From: DASZFV01 sp036494575 | Lineage (GTDB): Bacteria > Myxococcota_A > Polyangia > Fen-1088 | Direction: 5' to 3' | Assembly: GCA_036494575.1 (NCBI GenBank) | Contig: DASXOE010000013.1 | Span: 1 to 64,000, forward strand | DNA length: 64,000 bases | In this document: positions 18,506 through 25,807 of the stretch, piece after piece | How the letters are laid out: the number at the start of each line of letters is the position of its first letter | How positions within the stretch are numbered: the first letter of the stretch is position 1 | The notes under the pieces: model-generated | Told to the model about the DNA's origin: nothing | The model's database searches: none | The model's input: the letters and a program-made list of their open reading frames with translations, nothing else | Position numbers and translations under genes: made by a program

Positions 18506-19141
18506 TCACGCCTCACCCTTCAGCACGTCCAAGAGATCGGGGTCATTTTCGATCTTGAGCTTGAGCTTCTCGCGCGCCAGGCGCACGCGGCTGCGCACGG
18601 TGTTGATGGGCGCGCCCGTGGCGGCCGAGACCTGGTCGAGGCTGTAGTCGAGCACGACGCGCATCGCGAACGTCTCGGCCTGCTCTTCGGGCAGCTCGTC
18701 GAGGAGCGTGCGGAACGCCGCCGTGCGCCGCGCGCGCAGCACCGGATCCATAGCCCGGTCGTCCGACGGCGCCGAGGCCGACTCGCGCCGGAAGCGCTCG
18801 AGGAGACGGTCGCGCGCGCCGCGGCCGCGTCGCGCCGCGAGCGCGGTGCGCACGGCGATCTGCCGCGCGTACTGCGTGAGCGACGCCTCGCCACGGAAGG
18901 TGCGCAAGGCGTCTTTCACGGCGAGCAAGCTCTCCTGGGCGACGTCGGGCACGTCCGGATTGTCGGCGCCGAGGATGACGCGGACGACGCCGAGCACGGC
19001 GGGGGCCGTGGCCGAGAGGATGCGCCCGAGGCTGTCGCGGTTACCCGCGTTCGCGTCGCCGAGCAGCTCGGCCAGCGGATCAGGCGCGAGGGGTCCGCCC
19101 CCGCGCGCGTTCGCCAACATTCCCGGATGAAGCGACTTCAT
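18506..19141 (-). CDS. RNA polymerase sigma factor, ECF type
   Basis: 211-residue sigma-70-family factor. Region 2 is seen around NPDVPDVAQESLLAVKDALRTFRGEASLTQYARQIAVRTALAA (core recognition and -10 melting) and region 4 around LPEEQAETFAMRVVLDYSLDQVSAATGAPINTVRSRVRLAREKL, a helix-turn-helix for the -35 element. It lacks regions 1 and 3, as in ECF factors. ATG 19141 was preferred; an in-frame GTG at 19150 would add three residues. Head of the operon sigma, anti-sigma, exported protein, lysozyme-fold lipoprotein; it probably controls its own operon in response to an envelope signal (inference). Confidence 0.85.
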   Translation of the reverse strand: MKSLHPGMLANARGGGPLAPDPLAELLGDANAGNRDSLGRILSATAPAVLGVVRVILGADNPDVPDVAQESLLAVKDALRTFRGEASLTQYARQIAVRTALAARRGRGARDRLLERFRRESASAPSDDRAMDPVLRARRTAAFRTLLDELPEEQAETFAMRVVLDYSLDQVSAATGAPINTVRSRVRLAREKLKLKIENDPDLLDVLKGEA

Positions 19142-19213
19142 GTTGCCCACTTATAGTAGCTCTTCGCTCCCGAGAGCGGTCACCGTCGTCTCGGGACGGC
19201 GACGCGGCATGTC

Positions 19214-19239
19214 AGCACGGCCGCGTCAGAGGCCGTGCT
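19214..19239. promoter_or_regulatory. Inverted repeat between divergent genes
   Basis: A perfect 9-bp inverted repeat (AGCACGGCC / GGCCGTGCT) with an 8-nt loop lies in the 110-bp spacer between the sigma-factor gene and the plus-strand gene starting at 19252. It could be an operator or an mRNA hairpin just ahead of the start codon. No T-tract follows, so a terminator is less likely. Confidence 0.4.
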
Positions 19240-19251
19240 AGGTTCGGGCGC

Positions 19252-19854
19252 ATGAAGGGGCGCTTGGTCGCGGCGCTGCTCGTCTTGGGCATCGCGCGCG
19301 CAGCTCTGGCCGCATCGCCCCTTCAGGACTCCGCGCCACCCCTGGACTCCGCGCCACCCCTGGACTCCGCGCCACCCCAGACCGCCGAGCCCGTCCCCGC
19401 GGCGGTGCCGCCGCGCGCGTCCGCGCCGGCCTCGGCGACGATTCTCGTCGAGCCTCTCCCCCCCGCCCGCGAGCCGAGCGGCGGCTCTCCCCTCGTCGCG
19501 GGCGTGCTCACGGCCTTCGTGCCCTTCGTCGTGGGCTGCGCGCTGTGGTCGCAGAGCGACCGCGCCGACCTCGAGCAGGCCGGCACGTTCGTCATGGCGG
19601 CGGGCTTCGCGGCGGCGCCCTGGGTCTCCCACGGCCTGCAGCGGCGCTGGCGGCGCGCGGCGGTCTTCGGCGCCCTGTCGGCCGCGACCTCGGCGGCGAC
19701 GCTCATCGTCATGGAGGCGACGGATCCTTTCTACGCGCCCCACCTCAACCGGCAGCGCGTCGCCTTCGGCATGCTCCTGACGTCTGCGATGTTCGCCTCG
19801 GCCATCGGCATATTCGACAGCTTTCTCTCGAGCCCGACGCGGTCGACGCCTTGA
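19252..19854 (+). CDS. Membrane protein of DUF4266/DUF3570 operon
   Basis: 200-residue protein with a signal segment (LVAALLVLGIARAALA), a Pro/Ala-rich spacer containing three QDSAPPL/LDSAPPL units, and three or four hydrophobic helices (SPLVAGVLTAFVPFVVGCALW, AGTFVMAAGFAAAPWV, AAVFGALSAATSAATLIV, FGMLLTSAMFASAIGIF). Family not recognised. Its TGA overlaps the TTG start of the DUF4266 gene, so it heads a four-gene translationally coupled string and probably acts with those proteins in the envelope. Confidence 0.6.
   Translation: MKGRLVAALLVLGIARAALAASPLQDSAPPLDSAPPLDSAPPQTAEPVPAAVPPRASAPASATILVEPLPPAREPSGGSPLVAGVLTAFVPFVVGCALWSQSDRADLEQAGTFVMAAGFAAAPWVSHGLQRRWRRAAVFGALSAATSAATLIVMEATDPFYAPHLNRQRVAFGMLLTSAMFASAIGIFDSFLSSPTRSTP
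19325..19378. repeat. 18-bp tandem repeat, three copies
   Basis: Three near-identical copies of ACTCCGCGCCACCCCTGG in the 5' part of the membrane-protein gene, encoding the DSAPPL hexapeptide repeat. The unit is a multiple of three, so changes in copy number would alter linker length without breaking the frame. Confidence 0.75.
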
Positions 19855-20099
19855 CGTCGCCTCCCCGCCTCGCGCGCAGCCTCGCGGCCTTCGCCGCCGT
19901 CGTGACGCTCGTGCTCGCGACGGCCTTCGCCGGTTGCGTCGTCGTGCCCCAGAACCGGCGCAAGCACCTCGCCGATCCGATGATGCGCTTCCAGACCGAT
20001 GGCCTGGACGCGCACGCGCACCAGAAGCTGTACGGCTCGCGCGAGGCCGCCGCGGGAGGCGACGGCACGCCGGCGGGCGGAGGCTGTGCCTGTCAGTGA
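19851..20099 (+). CDS. DUF4266 lipoprotein
   Basis: 82-residue lipoprotein too short to stand out from the longer overlapping frames. The N-terminus is a signal peptide with lipobox AFAGC (C29); then comes the DUF4266 core KHLADPMMRFQTDGLDAHAHQKLYGSREAAAGG, and a Gly-rich tail with C79 and C81 (GGGCACQ). DUF4266 proteins are regularly found beside DUF3570 proteins; their function is unknown. The tail cysteines could take part in thiol-disulfide exchange with the TlpA-like protein two genes down (inference). Start TTG overlaps the upstream stop (TTGA), and its stop overlaps the DUF3570 start (GTGA). Confidence 0.8.
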   Translation: MTSPPRLARSLAAFAAVVTLVLATAFAGCVVVPQNRRKHLADPMMRFQTDGLDAHAHQKLYGSREAAAGGDGTPAGGGCACQ

Positions 20100-21238
20100 C
20101 GTTCACGCCGGCCCTGTTGACCCTCCTCCTCACAGCCGTGACGTCGACGGCGCCGCCCTACGAGATCGAGTCCGTGAGGCTCCGTTACACGCAATTCCAT
20201 CAGACCGGCGTCGGCTACCAGTCCGCGGCCGGGCCGCCGGGCGCACCCGGCTCCGAGTGGGCGCGTGTCGAGCAGCCGCAGGCCGAGGTCACGGCGCGCC
20301 TCGGCGAGCGCATCACGGAGCGCGTCTGGATCCCCGTCGATGTCGTCACGGCCGCGTCGCCCGATCACTCCCGCTATGACCGGCCTTATGACGCCGTCGA
20401 CACGGTGTCGACGGCTTCGCGCTCGACGCCCTCCGGCACGGTCGACACGTTCACGACGTACCACTGGGACCGCGTGACGGACTTCACGATGCGCGCCGCC
20501 TTCCACATCGAGGAGCCGTTCGAGTCGTGGATCGTGGGCCTGGGCGCCTCGCGTTCGTTCGCCGAGGACAACACCGTCGTGGGCGTGAGCGCCAACCAGA
20601 TCCTCGACTGGTTCGACCACTTCAGCCTCGACGGCAATCGACACGGACGCGCGACGCGCTCGACGACGAACGTCAACGTCGACGTCACCCAGGTCTTGTC
20701 CCCGACGACCCTCGCAAGCTTCTCTTACGGTGGCACGATCCAGGTTGGAACGCTCGGCAACACGTGGAGCAGCGTGCTGCTCGCGGACGGATCGCGCGGC
20801 GAGGAGCGGCTGCCAGGCCATCGCCTGCGCGACGCGGCCACGGCGCGCGTCGCCCAGTGGCTGCCGTGGAACGGCGCGCTCACACTCTCGTACCGCGCCT
20901 ATCTGGACTCGTGGGGCATCGCGGCGCACTCGAGCGAGGGGACGCTGGCGCAGCGGCTGCCCGCGGGCCTCACGCTGCGCGCCAACTACCGCATCCACTG
21001 GCAATCGGCGCCAGGCTTCTTCACGATCGCGGCCGACCCGTCGGGCCTCGGGTTCCGCACGTCGGACAGCGACCTCGGGCGGCTGCACGCCCAGACCTTC
21101 GGGGGCGCCCTTCTGCTCGATCTGCCGCTGGCGCGACGGCTGCGCGACCTCCACGTCGACATCGGCTATGAACGCTACCTCCGTTCGGATAACCTGAGGG
21201 TCGACGTCACGACATGCGCAGTCGGTTTTCGCTTTTGA
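20096..21238 (+). CDS. DUF3570 outer-membrane protein
   Basis: 380-residue exported protein: signal segment TPALLTLLLTAVTSTA, then alternating beta-strand sequence throughout (RLRYTQFHQTGVGYQS, TTYHWDRVTDFTMRAAF, VDVTQVLSPTTLASFSYGG, LTLSYRAYLDSWG) and a C-terminal CAVGFRF ending in Phe, as expected for an outer-membrane beta-barrel. This matches DUF3570, whose members pair with DUF4266 lipoproteins. The GTG at 20096 overlaps the DUF4266 stop and gives the signal peptide; the frame opens earlier without one. It overlaps the following thioredoxin-like gene by 25 bp. Confidence 0.78.
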   Translation: MTFTPALLTLLLTAVTSTAPPYEIESVRLRYTQFHQTGVGYQSAAGPPGAPGSEWARVEQPQAEVTARLGERITERVWIPVDVVTAASPDHSRYDRPYDAVDTVSTASRSTPSGTVDTFTTYHWDRVTDFTMRAAFHIEEPFESWIVGLGASRSFAEDNTVVGVSANQILDWFDHFSLDGNRHGRATRSTTNVNVDVTQVLSPTTLASFSYGGTIQVGTLGNTWSSVLLADGSRGEERLPGHRLRDAATARVAQWLPWNGALTLSYRAYLDSWGIAAHSSEGTLAQRLPAGLTLRANYRIHWQSAPGFFTIAADPSGLGFRTSDSDLGRLHAQTFGGALLLDLPLARRLRDLHVDIGYERYLRSDNLRVDVTTCAVGFRF

Positions 21239-21774
21239 TCGCCCTCGTGTCGGTCGCGCTGTCGGCGCTGGCCTGCGCTACCGAGACGCGAGGACCCGCG
21301 TCGTCGGCCGCGAACCGTCCCGGCGCCGCAATTGGCGGAGCCGCCGGCGCCGTCACCGTCCTCGACAGCGAGGGGCGAGGCGCGACTTTCTCCTCCGTGC
21401 TGGGAGGCCGCGCCGCGCTCGTGAGCTTCTGGGCGCCATGGTGTGAGTCGTGCGTGCGCGAGCTGCCCGAGCTCGAGCGCCTCTCGCGCGCCGCCGCCCC
21501 CTGCGGCGCGGCCGTCGTGGGCGTCGCCGTCGGAGAGAAGCCGGCCTCGATTGCCGCGTACGCACGCGCGCGCGCCCTGACCTATCCGCAGCTCACCGAC
21601 GAGCCCTTCACGCTCGCCGACGCTCTCGGCCAGCGGCGCATCCCGGCCACCATCGTGTTCGACCGCGCCGGGCGTGTCGTCTTCGCAGGTGACGCCGTCG
21701 ATGCGCGCGCGACCTCGGCATTCGTGAGCGCGCTCCGGGAAGGCGCCAACGCGGCCTCCTGCGGCCTTCGCTGA
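21214..21774 (+). CDS. TlpA-like thioredoxin-fold lipoprotein
   Basis: 186-residue exported thiol-disulfide protein. Lipobox SALAC (C21), then the AhpC/TSA-thioredoxin fold with the active site WCESC (C77, C80) after SFWAPWC, and the cis-proline in RRIPATIVF. Such proteins reduce or oxidise periplasmic cysteines, for example in cytochrome or metalloprotein maturation. It overlaps the DUF3570 gene by 25 bp and completes the DUF4266-DUF3570-TlpA set, so its substrate may be the DUF4266 lipoprotein tail (inference). Confidence 0.87.
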   Translation: MRSRFSLLIALVSVALSALACATETRGPASSAANRPGAAIGGAAGAVTVLDSEGRGATFSSVLGGRAALVSFWAPWCESCVRELPELERLSRAAAPCGAAVVGVAVGEKPASIAAYARARALTYPQLTDEPFTLADALGQRRIPATIVFDRAGRVVFAGDAVDARATSAFVSALREGANAASCGLR

Positions 21775-21789
21775 CTGGCGAGACCGCGT

Positions 21790-22308
21790 TCAAAGGCTGG
21801 CGCGCGAGCTCCCGGACTCGACGAGCCGCTTGGCCGTGTCTCGGTGTGACCGCAAGGTCGGCAGAAGGGCGTCGATGAGGTCGCGAAGCTTGGCGTCGCG
21901 TGTCCCGTCACGCGCCGAGGAGAGCTCGTTGATGGCCTGCTCGTGGTCGTCGAGCATGGCCTTGGCGAACTTCGCGTCGAAGTCGGCGTCGACCGGCAGA
22001 CTGGCCATGTCGGAGTCGTCCATGGCCGGCGTGTTGGCGGCCAAATCGATGTTCTCCTGCTTCGCGAGCGCGGCGACCTTCTTGTCAGCGGCCGTGTGGT
22101 CCTTGACCAGCGTCCGCCCGTAATCCTTGACGGGGCGCGACTTGCCATTCTTCTGCGCGAGCTTGCCCATCGAGATCTCCTTTTGATTCGCGTGATGCAG
22201 CTTGCCGAGCACGGTGCCCGTCGCGGGCGCATCGGCGCTCCAGCCGACACCGGCGCTCATGAACCAACCCGCGACAATCGCCAGACCCCACATCTTGATT
22301 CGACTCAT
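21790..22308 (-). CDS. DUF4142 exported protein
   Basis: 172-residue protein with a signal peptide (MSRIKMWGLAIVAGWFMSAGVGWSA) followed by an all-helical ferritin-like DUF4142 domain: LGKLHHANQKEISMGKLAQK, VKDYGRTLVKDHTAADKKVAALAKQ, FAKAMLDDHEQAINELSSA, and LRSHRDTAKRL. Members are periplasmic or outer-membrane-associated and of unclear function, sometimes linked to stress. Perfect GGAGG 6 nt before ATG 22308. Convergent with the TlpA-like gene, with 15 bp between the two stops. Confidence 0.85.
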   Translation of the reverse strand: MSRIKMWGLAIVAGWFMSAGVGWSADAPATGTVLGKLHHANQKEISMGKLAQKNGKSRPVKDYGRTLVKDHTAADKKVAALAKQENIDLAANTPAMDDSDMASLPVDADFDAKFAKAMLDDHEQAINELSSARDGTRDAKLRDLIDALLPTLRSHRDTAKRLVESGSSRASL

Positions 22309-22375
22309 GACGACCTCCTCGGTTCTCACTCAATAAATCCCCGGCTGCGACGCGCAAGCCAGGTGGCGTCCGTAG

Positions 22376-22780
22376 TCACGACGTCGGAGCCGGGCCCGAG
22401 CTCCCTGCGGCGCCCACCGTCGTGCCGCTGCCCGCAGCGCCCGTCGTGTCTCCCCCCGTCGTGCCGCTCGCGCCCGTCAATCCGCCCGTTCCCGTGATGC
22501 CGCCCGTACCGGTCCCGACGTCGCCCCCCGCGCCCCCGACGTCGCCCCCCGCGCCCGGGCCGACGTCGCCGCCCATCCCGGTCGGGACGCCGATCGTTCC
22601 GCCCGCCCCGGTCCCCGTCGTCCCGCCGCCGCCAGAGCCCACTGTTCCACCAGCACCGACGATCTGGGTCGGCACGGCCATCGGTCTTCGCGCCGGCTCG
22701 GAGGAGCCACCGCGGGCCAGAGCTGGACCGAATGAAATCGATGAAATCACCGTCAATACCGCCAACGTCGAGTACCGCAT
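22376..22780 (-). CDS. Glycine-rich secreted protein
   Basis: 134-residue protein with a signal peptide (MRYSTLAVLTVISSISFGPALA) and then about 85 residues that are nearly all Gly, Thr, Ala, Val and Ser in repeats such as GGDVG, GAGG and GTGG. It has GGAGG before ATG 22780. The opposite strand is also open as a proline-rich frame, but only this strand has a signal peptide and ribosome binding site. It may be a structural envelope or matrix protein (inference); no family is recognised. Confidence 0.6.
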   Translation of the reverse strand: MRYSTLAVLTVISSISFGPALARGGSSEPARRPMAVPTQIVGAGGTVGSGGGGTTGTGAGGTIGVPTGMGGDVGPGAGGDVGGAGGDVGTGTGGITGTGGLTGASGTTGGDTTGAAGSGTTVGAAGSSGPAPTS

Positions 22781-23024
22781 GACCTCCGCTCCTCTGCCGC
22801 CCGCGCTGCGAGCGCGCAACCGAGAGGAGATTCAATCGATGTACCAACGGCAAATCCGCATCGCGAAGGCATTTCGCGGTCACGCGGCGGTGACCGCGGG
22901 TTCGACGAGGTAGCGTCCGGGCCCGTGAGGTAACCCGTCGGATACACGCGTGTCTCTCTCCACGCGCGCGGAGATGAACCCCTAAGCTGATCGGTTGGCC
23001 CTAGGTGGCGCAACTCATACAGGG

Positions 23025-23681
23025 ATGGGACCAAAGCATTGCCGCCTCGTGTCAGTGGCGGCGTTGGCGGCGCTCGGATGCGTGACCAGCGAACCCGTCG
23101 ACTTGAGGCCGTCCGGCCCGGGCGCCGAACCGATCATGACTTCGACGGGCGGAACGAATCAGACGCCGTCGGCAGGCCAGGCGGGAGCGGCCGGCGTCGA
23201 CGGAGCGGCCGGGAGTGCTCCCTCGGGAGCCGCCGGAATGTTCGGAGCTGGCGGGTCGGGCGGCGCTGGCGCGGCGGGCGGCTCGAGCGGCTCGACGTCG
23301 TCGGCCGACGCGGGCGCCGTTGACGGTGCCGCCAACAAGGACGCGCGCCCGGCCTCGGACGGCGCGAGCGCCGAGGTCACGTCATTGGGCGGAGAGACGT
23401 GGACCAACATCTACACGCGGATGCTCGACAACCAAGGGTACGCGTCGAACTGTACGGGTGGGGGCTGCCACAATCCCGGGTCGCAGAAGGGCTTGTCGCT
23501 CTCGACCCAGAGCACGGGTTACACGTCCATCAAGAAGATGCTGGTGCCCGGCTCGCCGAGCGCCTCGAAGCTCGTGAGCGTGCTGAGCTCGGGATCGATG
23601 CCTCAGTCGCGGCCCAAGATGCCGGCGGCCGACTTGAACGTCATCAAGGCCTGGATCACGGCCGGCGCTCTCAACAACTGA
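23025..23681 (+). CDS. Lipoprotein with cytochrome-like CxxxxCH motif
   Basis: 218-residue lipoprotein: lipobox LAALGC (C19), a 90-residue Gly/Ala/Ser linker, then a compact domain containing YASNCTGGGCHNPG (C143, C148, H149), LSLSTQSTGYTSIKKMLVPGSPSASKLVSVL and MPAADLNVIKAWITAGA. The layout resembles the haem-binding domain of planctomycete-type cytochromes found in myxobacterial lipoproteins, where CxxxxCH replaces CxxCH; whether haem binds is uncertain. ATG 23025 was chosen over the upstream TTG because it gives the signal peptide. Confidence 0.68.
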   Translation: MGPKHCRLVSVAALAALGCVTSEPVDLRPSGPGAEPIMTSTGGTNQTPSAGQAGAAGVDGAAGSAPSGAAGMFGAGGSGGAGAAGGSSGSTSSADAGAVDGAANKDARPASDGASAEVTSLGGETWTNIYTRMLDNQGYASNCTGGGCHNPGSQKGLSLSTQSTGYTSIKKMLVPGSPSASKLVSVLSSGSMPQSRPKMPAADLNVIKAWITAGALNN

Positions 23682-23714
23682 GCTCCTTGCGCGTGAGCTC
23701 CCGCGCGCGCCCGC

Positions 23715-24944
23715 TCAGAATGCGGCGGTGAGCGTCCGGCGCAGGCGCGACAGGATGCCGCCGCGCTTGGCGGGCACGTCGCTCACGCGCTCGTGCTTCT
23801 GGCGCGAGATACCGTATTGCACGAGGCCCACCGCCGTCGAGAAGGTCGGGCTGCGCACGACCTCGGCGAGGCCGCCCACGCCCTTCGGGAACCCGCGCCG
23901 CACGGGGATCCCGAGGATCTCCTCGGCCAGCTCGGTCATGCCCGCGAGCTGCGTCGTGCCTCCGGTGATGACGGCGCCCGACGCGAGCAGGTCATCGCAG
24001 CCGAGGCGCGAGATCTCCGCCTTGACGAAAGAGAAGATCTCCTCGATGCGCGGCTGCACGATGTCACGGCAGAGCATCTGACGCGAAAGCACGCGCGGCG
24101 CGCGCCCACCCACGGACGCGACCTCGAGCGTCTCGTCCTCGCCCACCATGCTCGCGAGCGCGCAGCCGGAGCGGATTTTGATCTTCTCGGCCTCGTGGGG
24201 CGGCGTGCGCAGGCCGAAGGCGATGTCGCTCGTGACCTGATGGCCCCCGATGGGGATGACGCTCGTATGCGCCACGGAACCCTCGGTGAAGATCGCGATG
24301 TCGGTCGTGCCGCCGCCAATGTCGACGAGCGCGACCCCCAGTCCCTTCTCGTCGTCCTCGAGCACGGCCTCGCCCGACGCGAGCGGCTCGAGCACGATGT
24401 CGAGCACCTCGAGATCGCACCGCGTGCAGCACTTGATGATGTTCTGCGCGGCCGCGGCGGCCGCCGTCACGATGTGGACACGCGACTCGAGCCGCACGCC
24501 GCACATGCCGAGCGGTTCGCGCACGCCGTCCTGGCCGTCGATCTTGTACTCCTGCGGGAGCACGTGAATGATGTGCCGGTCGACGGGCAACGCGATGGCG
24601 CGCGCGAGCTCGAGCACCTTGACGACGTCCGGCGGCCGCACCTCTTTGTCCTTGATGGCGACTGTGCCCGTCGAGTTGACGCCTTTGATGTGTCCGCCCG
24701 CGATCCCGACGTAGACCTGGGAGATCTCACAGCCGGACATGCTCTCGGCCTCGAGGATGGCCTGCTTGATCGAGGCCACCGTCGAATCGATGTTGACGAT
24801 GACGCCCTTTTTGAGGCCGCGCGAGGGGTGCGTCCCGACGCCGATGATGTCGAGCCCTTCGGGCCCCATCTCGCCCACGACGGCGGCGATTTTGGTGGTC
24901 CCGATGTCGAGCCCGACGATGATGTCCGACGATTTGCGGGGCAT
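23715..24944 (-). CDS. ftsA: Cell division protein FtsA
   Basis: Actin-like ATPase that tethers FtsZ to the membrane. The 409-residue protein has the phosphate-1 loop IVGLDIGTTKIAAVVGE, the adenosine motif around GAVITGGTTQLAG, the phosphate-2 motif VALVDIGGGTTDIAIF, and a C-terminal amphipathic tail (LSRLRRTLTAAF) that inserts in the membrane. The start at 24944 has GGAG-like sequence upstream. It lies 863 bp beyond ftsQ, with a broken PIN-toxin gene in between, and ftsZ is not adjacent, so it may have its own promoter. Confidence 0.95.
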   Translation of the reverse strand: MPRKSSDIIVGLDIGTTKIAAVVGEMGPEGLDIIGVGTHPSRGLKKGVIVNIDSTVASIKQAILEAESMSGCEISQVYVGIAGGHIKGVNSTGTVAIKDKEVRPPDVVKVLELARAIALPVDRHIIHVLPQEYKIDGQDGVREPLGMCGVRLESRVHIVTAAAAAAQNIIKCCTRCDLEVLDIVLEPLASGEAVLEDDEKGLGVALVDIGGGTTDIAIFTEGSVAHTSVIPIGGHQVTSDIAFGLRTPPHEAEKIKIRSGCALASMVGEDETLEVASVGGRAPRVLSRQMLCRDIVQPRIEEIFSFVKAEISRLGCDDLLASGAVITGGTTQLAGMTELAEEILGIPVRRGFPKGVGGLAEVVRSPTFSTAVGLVQYGISRQKHERVSDVPAKRGGILSRLRRTLTAAF

Positions 24945-25007
24945 GGAGGTAGTCCATCTTCATGGGCTTTCGGGCGGGGCCCAAATTTTTTCATGTGCGC
25001 ATTTCGC

Positions 25008-25247
25008 TCACCCGCGTCGATCGAAGGGGTTCAGCAAGCGAGCGCCGGTCCGGGCGACGTCGCGCGTGTTGCGTGTCACGAGCGTCAGATCGTTAATCAG
25101 GGCCGTCGCGGCCAGCAGTCCGTCGACCGCCGGCAGCGGATCGGGAACGTTGAGCCTGCCCCAAAGCCGCGCCACCGGTTCATCGACGGGCAAGATGCGG
25201 CCCTTGTAGCGGTCGGCGAGGCTGAGCAGCGGCACCGACGCGTAACT
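25008..25247 (-). pseudogene. Truncated VapC-type PIN toxin (C-terminal half)
   Basis: The last 79 codons of this frame match the C-terminal half of VapC-like PIN ribonucleases: YKGRILPVDEPVARLWGRL, then PAVDGLLAATAL and LTLVTRNTRDVA, ending in LLNPF. The N-terminal half, which holds the first catalytic Asp (the LLDTNV-type motif), is not found upstream in any frame; the open frame upstream is unrelated Arg-rich sequence. No VapB antitoxin is present. It therefore looks like the remnant of a toxin-antitoxin pair that was inserted between ftsQ and ftsA and then decayed. Confidence 0.7.
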
Positions 25248-25807
25248 GGCGCTATGCGCGAGGCTTCCTCTTCTGACTGCGACGACACCGCGACGTAACC
25301 TCGGACTCCAAGCGTCCGAGCAAAATGCCCATTTTTCCAAGGCGGCACGCGTCTTGCGACGAAGGTCGCAGCCGTGAAGACAAAGCAACACGAGGACTCT
25401 CTATGGCACCGAGTCGCCGCGCTTCGAGGGATCGAGGTTTCGAAGCTCGGTGAGCGTGGGCCCGTTTTGGGCGAACGATTCCAGGTCCACGCGTCGCGAG
25501 ACGATGCACCGACGACCCCCGAGGCCGAGCGCGTCTTCCGACTCCTCAGAGACGGGAGCTGCGAGAGCGTGGTTGGTGAGATCGTGCCCAGGAAGGGCCG
25601 CGAGCGAAGGTCCACGCTCGCCACGGGCGTTTCCGCGCAAGGTTGTGGCGGCGCCGCTTCCACGACGCCGCTCGGTTGGCGGCGCGCGCTCATCGTTCGA
25701 GAGGCCGAGCGGCTCGCGCGGCACCAACTCGAGCGGCGCGCACGCGGCGTGGCCGAGCGAAGCTCGGGCTGATCGGCGGGGCTGATCGGCGGGGCTGATC
25801 GGCCGCT
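25248..25807. other. 560-bp intergenic region between PIN-toxin remnant and ftsQ
   Basis: I see no convincing gene here. A plus-strand frame at 25374-25772 (GTG start) and a minus-strand frame at 25401-25811 are open, but both are Arg-rich and mirror each other, with no known domain. The stretch is less GC-biased than the flanking genes and probably marks an old insertion or deletion. It ends in three copies of a 13-bp tandem repeat next to the ftsQ stop codon. Confidence 0.5.
25766..25804. repeat. 13-bp tandem repeat, three copies
   Basis: GGGCTGATCGGCG is repeated three times head to tail (last copy ends in C instead of G), immediately downstream of the ftsQ stop codon. Confidence 0.8.

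Noticed and set aside
22422..22913. Plus-strand proline-rich frame, 163 codons
   Set aside because: Mirror of the Gly-rich gene; lacks a signal peptide and ribosome binding site, which the minus-strand frame has.
25374..25772. 132-codon plus-strand frame between ftsA and ftsQ
   Set aside because: No recognisable domain and a weak GTG start; the opposite strand is also open. Left as intergenic.
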